The notes: generated by a model from the letters alone, not told the origin. DNA of 55,909 nt from DATATV01 sp035551355 (GCA_035551355.1 DASZNF010000064.1:1-55909), one strand, 5' to 3'; positions 34,931-43,141 are shown, counted from the first letter of the stretch. Numbers and translations are program-made.

Positions 34931-36171
34931 CCGACGAACGCCTGCTGGCCGGCTGGCGGCACACCGGCCGGCCGGCCGATCTGCGCCAGCACCACGCCCG
35001 CTACGGCAATCTGCCCCGGATCGGCCGGGCCGAGCTGATCGACCTGGTCGAGAAGGCCGGGCTGCGCGGCCGGGGCGGGGCGTGGTTTCCCACTGGCCGC
35101 AAGCTGCGCACCGTGGCGCAGGCCCGCCGTCGTCCGATCGTGCTGGCCAACGCCTGCGAGGGCGAACCGGCCAGCGAGAAGGACCACGCGCTGCTGACCA
35201 TCGCCCCGCACCTGGTGCTGGACGGGATCGCCCTGGCCGCGCACGCGGTGCGGGCCGAGGAGACCATCATCTGCCTGCACACCGGCGATCCGGTGGTGGC
35301 CGGCCTGCGCGCGGCCATCGCCGAGCGCGCCGATCCGCTGCCCCCTCGGGTGGTCGAGGTGCCGCCGCGCTACGTGGCCAGCGAGGAGTCGGCGCTGATC
35401 AACTACGTCAACGTCGGCGATCCCCGGCCGACCAGCAAACCGCCCCGTCCGTTCGAGCGCGGCGTGCGCGGCCGCCCGACGCTGATCGACAACGCGGAAA
35501 CGTTGGCCCAGCTGGCTTTGCTGGCTCGCGGCGGGGCGAACTGGTACCGCTCGGCCGGCACCCGGGACGCCCCCGGCACCACCTTGGTCACGGTGTCCGG
35601 CGCGGTCGGCGAGCCGGGCGTGCGCGAGGTCCCGCTGGGCACTCCGCTGGGTCAGATCGTCCGGCTGGCCGGGGGCGAGACCCAACCGTGGTCGGCGGTG
35701 CTGGCCGGCGGCTACGGCGGCAGCTGGCTGCCCTGGCCGCGGGCGGCCGGGCTGCGGCTGACCCCGGAGGACTTCCGCGCCGCAGGCGCCCGGCTGGGCG
35801 TGCCGATCCTGGTGGCGCTGCCGGCCCGGGCCTGCGGGCTGGCCGAGACCGCCCGGGTGTTGCGGTATCTGGCCGGGGAGTCGGCCAACCAGTGCGGACC
35901 GTGCATGTTCGGGCTGCCCGCCATCGCCGCCGACTTCGAGGAACTGGTCACCGGCGTGGGCGGCCACGCGATGAACCGGTTGCGCCGCAGGCTGCCGGTG
36001 ATCGCCGGGCGAGGTGCCTGCGCCCACCCGGACGGGGCGGTGAACCTGGCGGTCAGCGCGCTGCGCACGTTCGGCGCCGACGTGGCGGCCCACCAGTCCG
36101 GCCGGCCGTGCCGGTGGGCCGGGGTGGACCGCTGGCTGCCCAGTCACGGCGTGCTGGAGGAGGTGCGCTGA
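34927..36171 (+). CDS. NuoF-like FMN/iron-sulfur oxidoreductase subunit
   Basis: 414-residue protein related to complex I subunit NuoF. FMN/NADH region GLRGRGGAWFPTGRK (about residues 48-62), then ANACEGEPASEKD; a SLBB-type segment (TLVTVSGAVGEPGVREVPLGTPLG); and an iron-sulfur region with Cys323 and Cys326 (QCGPC) and Cys365 (RGACAHPDG). The first Cys of the canonical four is Ala320. It probably takes electrons from NAD(P)H and passes them on through the ferredoxin to the heme protein. ATG overlaps the upstream stop by four bases and the ferredoxin start by one. Confidence 0.9.
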   Translation: MTDERLLAGWRHTGRPADLRQHHARYGNLPRIGRAELIDLVEKAGLRGRGGAWFPTGRKLRTVAQARRRPIVLANACEGEPASEKDHALLTIAPHLVLDGIALAAHAVRAEETIICLHTGDPVVAGLRAAIAERADPLPPRVVEVPPRYVASEESALINYVNVGDPRPTSKPPRPFERGVRGRPTLIDNAETLAQLALLARGGANWYRSAGTRDAPGTTLVTVSGAVGEPGVREVPLGTPLGQIVRLAGGETQPWSAVLAGGYGGSWLPWPRAAGLRLTPEDFRAAGARLGVPILVALPARACGLAETARVLRYLAGESANQCGPCMFGLPAIAADFEELVTGVGGHAMNRLRRRLPVIAGRGACAHPDGAVNLAVSALRTFGADVAAHQSGRPCRWAGVDRWLPSHGVLEEVR

Positions 36172-36371
36172 TGGCCAGCGAACCGACGCTGCGGGTGGAC
36201 CCGATCGGCTGTCGCGCGCACGGCCTGTGCGCGGAGTTGCTGCCCGAGCTGATCGAGCTGGACGAGTGGGGCTATCCGCTGATCCGGTCCGGCCCGGTGG
36301 GCCGGTCGCTGCGCGCCGCCGCCGCGTCGGCCGTGGTGGCCTGCCCGACGCTGGCCCTGAAACTGGAGTGA
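36171..36371 (+). CDS. Ferredoxin, probable [3Fe-4S]
   Basis: 66-residue ferredoxin. Only three cysteines, Cys14 and Cys20 (CRAHGLC) and Cys58 (ACP), in the arrangement C-x5-C-xn-CP typical of single-cluster [3Fe-4S] ferredoxins of actinobacteria. Its ATG overlaps the stop of the NuoF-like gene (TGATG), so it is the last gene of this operon and the likely electron carrier between NuoF-like and ferric-reductase-like subunits. This role is inference from position. Confidence 0.92.
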   Translation: MASEPTLRVDPIGCRAHGLCAELLPELIELDEWGYPLIRSGPVGRSLRAAAASAVVACPTLALKLE

Positions 36372-36381
36372 CGGCCGGGAA

Positions 36382-36960
36382 TCAGGCCCGGTACTTCGTC
36401 CATTGTGGACCGAACTGGCGCCATTCCCGGTCCCACAGGGCGTAGCGGCGCCGGTTGAGCGCCCAGTGCAATATGCCCAGCAGTACGGCCAGGGCAGCGC
36501 CCAGTGCGCCCAGGGCCAGCGCCGAGGTCAGCATGCCGCGCCAGTGCGCCTGTTGCGGGGTCAGCGGTGCGCTGACCACATCGCCCGCCGCGTCGATCCA
36601 GGTCTGCTGCGCGGCGCCCGCCTGCGCGCCCGGCCAGGCCAGCACCTGCCCGGTGCGCTCGCTGCCGTTGGCCGCCCGCCAGCGGGCCGGGGTGAGCACC
36701 GGGGTGACCAGGTCCGCGCCGTCCTGGCTGACCGGCGCGTCGGCGAGCAGGACCGCGGTGACCGGGGTCCTGCTGCCCGACTCGCGGGCGCCCTCGGTCA
36801 GTCCGGCCTGGTCGGCGTCGTGTCCGAGGGACAGCGCCAGTGGAAGTGCGGCCAGGATGAGTAACGCCGCCGCGATGCCTGCCGCGAACTGGATCCGGTC
36901 CACCCGCCTGCGCAGCGGGTTGCGCCCGAATCCCAGCCGGCGCACCAGTCTCATGATCAT
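36382..36960 (-). CDS. Rv1733c-like two-helix membrane protein
   Basis: 192-residue protein with one helix near the N-terminus (FAAGIAAALLILAALPLALSL), an outside loop of about 90 residues (VTPVLTPARWRAANGSERTGQV, QTWIDAAGDVV) and a second helix (MLTSALALGALGAALAVLLGIL), ending in a basic tail with WDREWRQFGP. This plan and these motifs match the Rv1733c family, whose function is unknown. ATG start (a second in-frame ATG is two codons later). Convergent with the ferredoxin gene, ten bases away. Confidence 0.85.
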   Translation of the reverse strand: MIMRLVRRLGFGRNPLRRRVDRIQFAAGIAAALLILAALPLALSLGHDADQAGLTEGARESGSRTPVTAVLLADAPVSQDGADLVTPVLTPARWRAANGSERTGQVLAWPGAQAGAAQQTWIDAAGDVVSAPLTPQQAHWRGMLTSALALGALGAALAVLLGILHWALNRRRYALWDREWRQFGPQWTKYRA

Positions 36961-37060
36961 CTGCGTATCGCCCCCGTTCGGCCCGGATCATCCGCGCCAG
37001 TTGGTCCATACCACCGTCGCACCACCGGGTCGCCCGACACGCACGGTCACCCCCAGCCGA

Positions 37061-38299
37061 TCACCTCCGGCCGCGGGCCAGATCGATCAACCGGTCCAGG
37101 ATCCGACCGCCGTCCGCGCGCAGACCGTTGTGGTCGTATTCGTTGGTCACCCAGGGGCGCATGCCCCTGATCAGCGTGGCTGTCCGTTCGGAATACCGGC
37201 GCTCCACGTAGGGATCCTCGGCGTAGATCGCTGCCGCACAGGCAACCTCGTTGGTGTGCAACCGTTCCGAATCATACAGCCGCGGCCATTCCCGGCTCGC
37301 CAACTTGTACGCAGCGTCACGCAACGGTTTCAGGCCCTGGATGTCCTCGAGTTGGCCCGGATAAACATGTTCACCGGACAGCAGGGTGACATCGGCGTCG
37401 TAGGCGGCCGGGCGCACCCGGTCGGCCGACCAGTCGCTGACCCCGCCGTCGACGTAGGACGCCTCGTGAATCACCGTGTACAGCGGATTTCGCGCCGGGA
37501 ACGGCAGCCAGGCGGTCAGATCGGCGAGGAACGCGGGGGATTCCCGGGGCAGTTCCAGGACGTAGTGCAGGTGCTCCGCGCCGTCGCTCATGCCCAGCAG
37601 ATTCCCGATTTGCTGAAACCGCCGCCAGGTCAACCGGTCCCCATTGGGCAGCCGAACGTCCGTCGAATTCACCCATTCGTTTAGTGCCCGGACCCGGTCC
37701 CGGTCGCCCGGGTACCGCCGGTAGTAGCGCTCGCACCGATTCAGCAGTCGCTCGAACGTGGCGGCGTACACCTCGTCCACCGGGGTGCCGATGGGTGGCA
37801 CCCCGCCGGTGATGAACACCTCGCGCAGACCCTCGGGCGCCTGGGACAGGTACGTGGTGGCGCAGAACCCGCCGAAGGACTGGCCGAGCAGGCTCCACGA
37901 GTCCACGCCGAGCGCCCGCCGGATCAGCTCGGCGTCCCGCACGATCGAGTCGGCCCGGAAGTGGCTGAGATATTCGGCCTGCTCGTCGGCGGACATCCCG
38001 GGCAGCGTGCCCACCGGCGTGGACCGGCCGGTGCCGCGCTGATCCAGCAACAGCACCCGGTACTCGGACAGCGCCCGGTCCAGCCAGGCCGGCGAGGTCG
38101 GATGCCGGGTCACCCGGGGCGCCTCGGAACCCGGTCCACCGCTCAGGAACACCAGGAACGGCCGGTCCCGCCCGAGCGGATCGGCGACCTCCCGCGCGAA
38201 CACGGTCAGCGTCGGCCCGTCCGGCCGGTCGTGGTCGAGGGGGACCTCGAACTCGTGCTCGACCATGACCAGACCGTGGGTGCGCACGGTGACGGACAC
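37061..38299 (-). CDS. S33-type alpha/beta hydrolase (proline iminopeptidase-like)
   Basis: 412-residue peptidase-like alpha/beta hydrolase. Oxyanion motif FLSGGPGSEAPR, LLLDQRGTGRS, nucleophile elbow LLGQSFGGFCA, and a late acid/His region. Family S33 enzymes remove N-terminal proline or other residues from peptides. There is no signal peptide, so it is cytoplasmic. GTG start. It lies 45 bases behind the M50 gene on the same strand, perhaps in one transcript with TetR and M50. The substrate is not certain. Confidence 0.92.
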   Translation of the reverse strand: MSVTVRTHGLVMVEHEFEVPLDHDRPDGPTLTVFAREVADPLGRDRPFLVFLSGGPGSEAPRVTRHPTSPAWLDRALSEYRVLLLDQRGTGRSTPVGTLPGMSADEQAEYLSHFRADSIVRDAELIRRALGVDSWSLLGQSFGGFCATTYLSQAPEGLREVFITGGVPPIGTPVDEVYAATFERLLNRCERYYRRYPGDRDRVRALNEWVNSTDVRLPNGDRLTWRRFQQIGNLLGMSDGAEHLHYVLELPRESPAFLADLTAWLPFPARNPLYTVIHEASYVDGGVSDWSADRVRPAAYDADVTLLSGEHVYPGQLEDIQGLKPLRDAAYKLASREWPRLYDSERLHTNEVACAAAIYAEDPYVERRYSERTATLIRGMRPWVTNEYDHNGLRADGGRILDRLIDLARGRR

Positions 38300-38344
38300 A
38301 CGGACTCCCTTCGTAGAACCGGAATCAGGGCGCCGGCACCGGAA

Positions 38345-39097
38345 TCAGTGCGCGGCGGTCAGCGACTGGTGCAGTGAGTCGAACGGGATCAGCCAGCTGG
38401 CGGTCAGCACCAGCACCAGCACACCGACGAGGCCGAACAGGAACACCCAGGTCAAACCGGGCACCCGGGTGAGCCGGGCCAGCTGGTCGGCGTCCGAGTC
38501 CGGCGCCCGGCCCCGGCTGCGCGAGCGCTGCAACTCCCACACCGGCCGGATGCCGGCGACCACCAGGAAGAAGGTGAACGCGTAGGCGAAGCCGGCCTGC
38601 ACGGCGGCGGAGGTGAACCAGGACACCGCGAAGATCACCGCGGCGGTGATCAGCACGGACACCACGCCGTAGGCGTTGCGGACCAGGATCAGCATGGCGA
38701 CCAGCAACACCACGGACAGCCACAGCACGGCGGTGATATGGCCGGCGGCCAGCAGCGCGGCGTAGACCAGGCCCAGCAGCGAGGGCGCGAGGTAACCGGC
38801 CAGCGCGGTGGCCACCATGCCCGGCCCGTGCGCCTTGCCGCGGGACACGGTCACCCCGGAGGTGTCCGAGTGCAGCTGGATGCCGGACAGTCTGCGCCCG
38901 ACCAGCAGCGCGACCAGGGCGTGGCCGCCCTCGTGGGCCACGGTGACCACGTTGCGCAGCACGGTCCAGGCGTTCCGGATCAGTACGGCGAGCAGTGCGA
39001 TGGCGGCGGTGATCAGGACCACGGTGGTCGGCGGGGGCGGCTGAGTGCCGATGACCTCATGCCAGACCTGCTCGATGGTGGACAAGTGCACGCGCAC
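38345..39097 (-). CDS. M50-family membrane metallopeptidase
   Basis: 250-residue polytopic protein with about six helices. The zinc motif HEGGH lies in TVAHEGGHALVALLVGRR at about residue 55, and the region NAYGVVSVLI further on could hold the third ligand. Small M50B-like proteins of this kind are common in actinobacteria and their substrates are mostly unknown. GTG start, six bases from the TetR stop, so it is likely cotranscribed with that regulator. Confidence 0.9.
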   Translation of the reverse strand: MRVHLSTIEQVWHEVIGTQPPPPTTVVLITAAIALLAVLIRNAWTVLRNVVTVAHEGGHALVALLVGRRLSGIQLHSDTSGVTVSRGKAHGPGMVATALAGYLAPSLLGLVYAALLAAGHITAVLWLSVVLLVAMLILVRNAYGVVSVLITAAVIFAVSWFTSAAVQAGFAYAFTFFLVVAGIRPVWELQRSRSRGRAPDSDADQLARLTRVPGLTWVFLFGLVGVLVLVLTASWLIPFDSLHQSLTAAH

Positions 39098-39103
39098 ACT
39101 TCA

Positions 39104-39700
39104 TCACTGATGGGCTCGGCCGCGCCACTTTCCCTCGATGGCGGCCTGCACGGTGTCGGCCATGGTGGTGCTGGCCACCTCCAGCGCCCCGGTGTCGCGC
39201 AGCGACCGGCACAGCACGAACGCGCCCTCCAGGGCGCCGATCACCGCGATGGCCAGGTCCCGCGCGACCGGCTCGTCGATGCCCTCTTCGGCGAACCGCG
39301 CGGCCAGCCCGGTGATCCAGCTCTCGAACACATCGGCGGTGGCCTGGCGCAGCGCTTCGTTGGTGCTGGCCACTTCCAGTGCGATGGTGGCGATCGGGCA
39401 GGCGTCGGCGTAGTCGCTCGCCCGCAGGTCCTGCGCGGCCAGCAGGTAGGCGTTGCGGGTCGCGGTGACCAGATCGGTGCCGGTGCCGTAGATGGCGTCG
39501 ATCAGCCCCAGGTACATCCCGCCCGACCAGCGGATGATCTCCTCGGCCAGCTGGTTCTTGCCGCCCGGGAAGAAGTGGTAGAGCGAACCGAACGGCGCGC
39601 TGGCCGCGGCCACGATCTGCTTCACCCCGGTACCGGTGAAACCGTTGCGGCGGAACAGTTCCGCGCCCGCGGTCACGATCCGTTCTCTGGTGTCGGTCAC
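39104..39700 (-). CDS. TetR/AcrR-family regulator (LmrA/YxaF-like)
   Basis: 198-residue repressor. N-terminal helix-turn-helix RERIVTAGAELFRRNGFTGTGVKQIVAAASAPFGSLYHFFPGGK is typical of the LmrA/YxaF-type TetR group, with a matching C-terminal ligand domain (ACPIATIALEVAS). GTG start with GGGAG five bases upstream. A perfect 12-bp palindrome lies 42 bases ahead of the start. It probably represses its own gene and the M50 gene behind it. Confidence 0.93.
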   Translation of the reverse strand: MTDTRERIVTAGAELFRRNGFTGTGVKQIVAAASAPFGSLYHFFPGGKNQLAEEIIRWSGGMYLGLIDAIYGTGTDLVTATRNAYLLAAQDLRASDYADACPIATIALEVASTNEALRQATADVFESWITGLAARFAEEGIDEPVARDLAIAVIGALEGAFVLCRSLRDTGALEVASTTMADTVQAAIEGKWRGRAHQ

Positions 39701-39741
39701 ATCGGCTCCCGGGCTCGTGGGGCTACCCGGACCAGTCTAAC

Positions 39742-39753
39742 TAGATCGATCTA
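39742..39753. promoter_or_regulatory. Palindrome, candidate TetR operator
   Basis: TAGATCGATCTA is a perfect 12-base palindrome ahead of the TetR gene. It overlaps the TAG stop codon of the methyltransferase upstream (39751-39753). The flanking TTAGACTGG on the minus strand recalls LmrA-type operators. Site assignment is by position and symmetry. Confidence 0.55.
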
Positions 39754-40341
39754 TCCAACGCTGCGGGCCAGCACCAGCGTGTCGATCGCCTCGCCCGCAC
39801 CCGGCACCTCCCGGCGCACCCGCTCGGCTCGCGCCACGTGCAACCCGGGCAGGGCCGTGCGCACCGCCTTGGCCGTCCACAGCACCTCGGCCTCCTGCGG
39901 ACCGCCCACGCCCTCGGTGAGGTTGGTCCGGTCGTGCCCGACCGCCAGCAGGGTGCCGCCGGGGGCCAGCGCGGCCGCCGCCCCGCGCAGCACCCGGGCC
40001 AGCTGCTCGCCGGGCAGTTGCAGATAGGACAGCAACACCAGCTCGAAACCGCCGCGTCGCGGGGTGAAATCCAGCACGTCGGCCAGCACCCAGTCCACCT
40101 CGATCCCGCGCTGCTCGGCGATCCGCGCCGCCTTGGCCAGTCCCACCTTGGAGAAGTCCACCGCGGTGACCCGCCAGCCCCGCTCGGCCAGCCACAGCGC
40201 GTTGCGGCCCTCGCCCGCGGCCAGGTCCAGCGCCCGGCCCGCGGGCAGTCCGGCCAGTTCCCCGGCCACGAACTGGTTCGGGCCCGCGGTCCACACGAGT
40301 TCGGCGGCCTCGTACCGGCGGTCCCACGCCTGCGCGTCCAT
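39751..40341 (-). CDS. Class I SAM-dependent methyltransferase
   Basis: 196-residue methyltransferase of the TehB/SAM-dependent type. Motif I is ALDLAAGEGRNALWLAERGW, the acidic post-I residue is in VTAVDFS, and the acidic VLADVLDF follows. The start WDRRYEAAELVWTAGPNQF matches a common actinobacterial subgroup. The ATG at 40341 is chosen over a GTG/ATG seven codons upstream. Divergent from the ChrB-like gene at 40383. Substrate unknown. Confidence 0.92.
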   Translation of the reverse strand: MDAQAWDRRYEAAELVWTAGPNQFVAGELAGLPAGRALDLAAGEGRNALWLAERGWRVTAVDFSKVGLAKAARIAEQRGIEVDWVLADVLDFTPRRGGFELVLLSYLQLPGEQLARVLRGAAAALAPGGTLLAVGHDRTNLTEGVGGPQEAEVLWTAKAVRTALPGLHVARAERVRREVPGAGEAIDTLVLARSVG

Positions 40342-40382
40342 GCCGATCAGTCTGCCGCACACCCGGGCGGCACACTGGTCGC

Positions 40383-40931
40383 GTGTCCGAGTCAGAAGCC
40401 GAACCCGGCTGGTTGCTGCTGGTCTACCGCGTTCCCTCCGAGCCGACCCGGTTGCGGGCCACGGTGTGGCGGCGGCTGAAGGGGCTGGGCGCGATCTATC
40501 TGCAGAACTCCTGTGCCGCGCTGCCGGCCAGTCCGGCCGCCGAGCGGGCGCTGCGCAAACTGCGCCACGAGATCGGCGAGATGTCCGGCACCGCGGCTCT
40601 GTTGTCCTGCGCGGTGCTGGCCGGGGAGACCGAGGTGCGGGCCCAGTTCCAGGCCGCCCGGGACGACGAGTACGAGGAGATCGTCGACAAGTGCCAGGAC
40701 TTCATGGGCCAGCTGGACAAGGAGTACAAGGCCGAGCACTTCACCTACGCCGAGCTGGAGGAGAACGAGGAGGACCTGGTCAAGCTGCGCAACTGGTTCG
40801 CCAAGGTGGCCGACCGGGACGTGTTCGGCGCCCCCGGCCGGGCACCCACGGTCGAGGCGCTGGCCACCTGTGAGCAGGCGCTGGAGGAGTACGCGGCCCG
40901 GGTCTACGCCGAGGAGGCCGAAAGCCGCTGA
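40383..40931 (+). CDS. ChrB N-terminal-domain protein
   Basis: 182-residue protein matching the N-terminal domain of ChrB (chromate-resistance regulator): WLLLVYRVPSEPTRLRATVWRRLKGLGAIYLQNSCAALP at the start, then a long charged helix. The C-terminal part of full ChrB is absent, and no chrA transporter is next to it, so a role in chromate resistance is not supported here. GTG start. Its last 28 bases overlap the convergent PAP2 gene. Confidence 0.88.
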   Translation: MSESEAEPGWLLLVYRVPSEPTRLRATVWRRLKGLGAIYLQNSCAALPASPAAERALRKLRHEIGEMSGTAALLSCAVLAGETEVRAQFQAARDDEYEEIVDKCQDFMGQLDKEYKAEHFTYAELEENEEDLVKLRNWFAKVADRDVFGAPGRAPTVEALATCEQALEEYAARVYAEEAESR

Positions 40932-41563
40932 TCGGCCCGCGTGTCGATCGGATCCTCGCCAAGCAGCCGCGACCACGAACCTCCGCGCAGCCGGCCGACC
41001 AGCCCGGCCCCGTACCGCCCGGCCAGGATGCTGACCACCGCGCCGGCCACCGCGCCCAGCAGCAACCCGGCGATGACGTCGTGCGGGTAGTGCGCGCCGA
41101 TGTACACCCGGGCTGCGGCCATCAACAGCCCGCACACCAGCGCCACCGCGCCCAGCCTGCGGCTGACCAGCCAGACCGCCAGCACGGTCGCGCCCGCGAT
41201 GGCCGCGTGGTTGCTGGGGAACGACCAGTCGCCGGGCGCCTCGCACGCTTCCAGGATGTGCACCCCGGGCAGCGACTGGCACGGCCGGTTCTCGTCCACC
41301 AGGCTCTTCACCACGTCGTTGACCAGGTAGGCCAGCAACACAGCGACCGGCCCGGCCAGCGCCCGGGCCATCAGCGTGTTGTCCGCGCCCCGGGCGGTCC
41401 ACCAGCCGCCGACCAGCAGCAGCGCGAACAGAAGCAGGCCGATGACGTTGGCGTAGCTGGTCACCAGGGCGTGCAGCCAGGGCGTGTCCTGGGCGAAGTG
41501 GGCCACCGCGGTGAACCAGTTGCCGTCGATTCCGGCGCCGTTGAACGACTGCGGCACGGTCAA
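40904..41563 (-). CDS. PAP2-family phosphatase (membrane)
   Basis: 219-residue membrane phosphatase of the PAP2 superfamily with about five or six helices. The three active-site motifs are complete: KSLVDENRP (KxxxxxxRP), PSNHA (PSGH type), and ARVYIGAHYPHDV (SRxxxxxHxxxD type). It may dephosphorylate undecaprenyl pyrophosphate or phosphatidate. The TTG at 41563 has GGGGAG eight bases upstream; a GTG at 41557 is the alternative. A strong inverted repeat lies between it and the divergent blaI gene. Confidence 0.9.
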   Translation of the reverse strand: MTVPQSFNGAGIDGNWFTAVAHFAQDTPWLHALVTSYANVIGLLLFALLLVGGWWTARGADNTLMARALAGPVAVLLAYLVNDVVKSLVDENRPCQSLPGVHILEACEAPGDWSFPSNHAAIAGATVLAVWLVSRRLGAVALVCGLLMAAARVYIGAHYPHDVIAGLLLGAVAGAVVSILAGRYGAGLVGRLRGGSWSRLLGEDPIDTRADQRLSASSA

Positions 41564-41589
41564 GTCCCGATCTCCCCTGCTCCGATTCC

Positions 41590-41613
41590 AACTACTACAT
41601 GTTTGTAGTAGTT
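41590..41613. promoter_or_regulatory. BlaI-type operator
   Basis: AACTACTACA (41590-41599) and TGTAGTAGTT (41604-41613) are perfect 10-base complements over a 4-base centre. The TACTACA/TGTAGTA core matches the TACA-n-TGTA pattern bound by BlaI/MecI repressors. It stands 20 bases ahead of blaI and 26 bases from the PAP2 start, so one site can control both. Confidence 0.8.
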
Positions 41614-41633
41614 CAGTCGGGTAGATTACTCCC

Positions 41634-42044
41634 GTGCACGAGGGGTCTGCCAGGCGACGCGGTGCCGGCCAGCTGGAAGCCGAGGTCATGGCCGCGCTGT
41701 GGGCCGCGGACGGCCCGCTGACCCCGGGCGACGTGCACCGGGTGCTGGGCCCCGGGCTGGCCTACACCACGGTGGTCACCTGCCTGTCCCGGTTGCACGA
41801 CAAGGGCGTGCTGACCCGGCGGCGGGTCGGCCGGGCCTACGCCTACCGCCCGGTGGCCGACCAGCCCGGCCTGGCCGCGCGCCGGATGCGTCAGGTGCTA
41901 GACGCCGAGGACGACCGGCAGGTCACGCTGTCCCGGTTCGTGTCCGAACTGTCCGCAGAGGACGAGCAGGTGCTGCGCGCGTTGCTCGCCGAGGCGGGCG
42001 GCCCACCGCCCGATGAGCACCCCGGTCCCGGTGACCTGGGCTGA
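41634..42044 (+). CDS. BlaI/MecI/CopY-family repressor
   Basis: 136-residue winged-helix repressor. GQLEAEVMAALWAADGPLTPGDVHRVL and AYTTVVTCLSRLHDKGVLTRRR are characteristic; the C-terminal dimerisation helix contains LSRFVSELSAEDEQVLRALL. In most genomes BlaI is followed by an M56 sensor peptidase (BlaR1-like); none is next here. GTG start. A perfect operator precedes it and is shared with the divergent PAP2 gene, so the phosphatase is a likely target. Confidence 0.95.
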   Translation: MHEGSARRRGAGQLEAEVMAALWAADGPLTPGDVHRVLGPGLAYTTVVTCLSRLHDKGVLTRRRVGRAYAYRPVADQPGLAARRMRQVLDAEDDRQVTLSRFVSELSAEDEQVLRALLAEAGGPPPDEHPGPGDLG

Positions 42045-42131
42045 TCGGGGCGGACCGTTCACCCCGGACCAACACGGCGGGCATTACGCTGTCCGTCGCG
42101 ATTGGCGCAGTTGACGTTTGAGAGGACTCAC

Positions 42132-42344
42132 ATGCCCCCACGCGATGGCGGACAACGCCCCGCGTTCGGAAAGCCCGACCCGTTCGTCTGGATCCCGGTG
42201 GTCGCCCTGCTGATCGTGTCCGGCGTGCTGATCGTCGGCAACGCCGCGGGCTACGCGATCTTCCCGATCCTCATCGCCGCGCTGGTGGTGTTGTTCGACG
42301 CGCGGGTGAACCGGCCGAAGGACGGCGCCCGGCGGTCCCGATAG
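42132..42344 (+). CDS. Small two-helix membrane protein
   Basis: 70-residue protein of unknown function. A short hydrophilic N-terminus (PPRDGGQRPAFGKPDPF) is followed by two hydrophobic segments (WIPVVALLIVSGVLIVGNAAG and YAIFPILIAALVVLF) and a basic end (NRPKDGARRSR). ATG start with GAGAGGA upstream. It is followed 11 bases later by the nucleotidyltransferase, same strand. Nothing points to a partner. Confidence 0.75.
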   Translation: MPPRDGGQRPAFGKPDPFVWIPVVALLIVSGVLIVGNAAGYAIFPILIAALVVLFDARVNRPKDGARRSR

Positions 42345-42355
42345 GCTGCGAGCCC

Positions 42356-43063
42356 ATGACGAGCGACGCGACGGTCCGGCAGGCGGTGATCCTGGCCGGT
42401 GGGCAGGGGTCCCGGCTCAAGCCGTACACGGACACCCGCCCCAAGCCGATGATCGAGATCGCCGGCCGCTGCATCATCGACCACCAGATCGAGTGGCTCG
42501 CCGAGGCGGGCGTGACCGACCTGGTGGTGTCGGCCGGGCACCTGCACGAGGTGCTCATCGAGCACCTGGAGGCCAGCGAGCAGCCGCTGCGGGTGAGCAC
42601 GGTGGTCGAGGACGAGCCGCTGGGTCGCGGCGGCGGCCTGAAGTACGCCGGCAAGCACCTGCCCTCGCCCGAGGACGCCTGGTACGCCCTCAACGGCGAC
42701 ATCTGGACCCGGTTCGACCTGCGCGCGATGACCGCCTACCACGCCGAGCGGAACGCGGTGGCCACCATCGGCCTGGCCCGGCCGCGCATCCCGTGGGGCG
42801 TGGTGGAAACCGACGATCTGGGCCGGGTCACCGACTTCGTGGAGGCGCCGCCCTCGCCGTACCCGGTCAACGGCGGCATCTACGTGTTCGCCGGGGAGAT
42901 CCTGGACATGCTGCCCGAGCGCGGTGACCACGAGCGGTCCACGTTCCCGTTGCTGGCCAAGCAGCGCCGGCTGGCCGGGTTCCCGATTTCCGGTTACTGG
43001 CGGGCGATCGACACGGCCAAGGACATCCGCGAGGCCGCCAAGGAGCTCGGCGCCAGGCGCTGA
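42356..43063 (+). CDS. Sugar-phosphate nucleotidyltransferase
   Basis: 235-residue NTP_transferase of the mannose-1-phosphate guanylyl-/glucose-1-phosphate thymidylyltransferase type. Signature LAGGQGSRLKPYTDTRPKPM at about residues 13-32, then the metal-site NGDIWT and VEAPPSPYPVNGGIYVF. It makes a nucleotide sugar; which one cannot be told from sequence. ATG start. No glycosyltransferase is close by. Confidence 0.9.
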   Translation: MTSDATVRQAVILAGGQGSRLKPYTDTRPKPMIEIAGRCIIDHQIEWLAEAGVTDLVVSAGHLHEVLIEHLEASEQPLRVSTVVEDEPLGRGGGLKYAGKHLPSPEDAWYALNGDIWTRFDLRAMTAYHAERNAVATIGLARPRIPWGVVETDDLGRVTDFVEAPPSPYPVNGGIYVFAGEILDMLPERGDHERSTFPLLAKQRRLAGFPISGYWRAIDTAKDIREAAKELGARR

Positions 43064-43112
43064 GTCCCGGGCGGCCCGGCGGATTTCCGTTGTGGCCGAA
43101 CAGTTTTCTGTG

Positions 43113-43141
43113 CTGGCCGGGTTTGTGTTGCTGCCGGCCAG
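43113..43141. terminator. Candidate bidirectional terminator
   Basis: CTGGCCGG (43113-43120) and CCGGCCAG (43134-43141) form a perfect 8-bp stem with a 13-base loop, followed by TTT. It lies between the nucleotidyltransferase gene and the convergent proline dehydrogenase gene. Confidence 0.6.

Noticed and set aside
40383..40931. Chromate-resistance operon
   Set aside because: Only a ChrB N-terminal-type protein is present; no chrA transporter or ChrB C-terminal domain.
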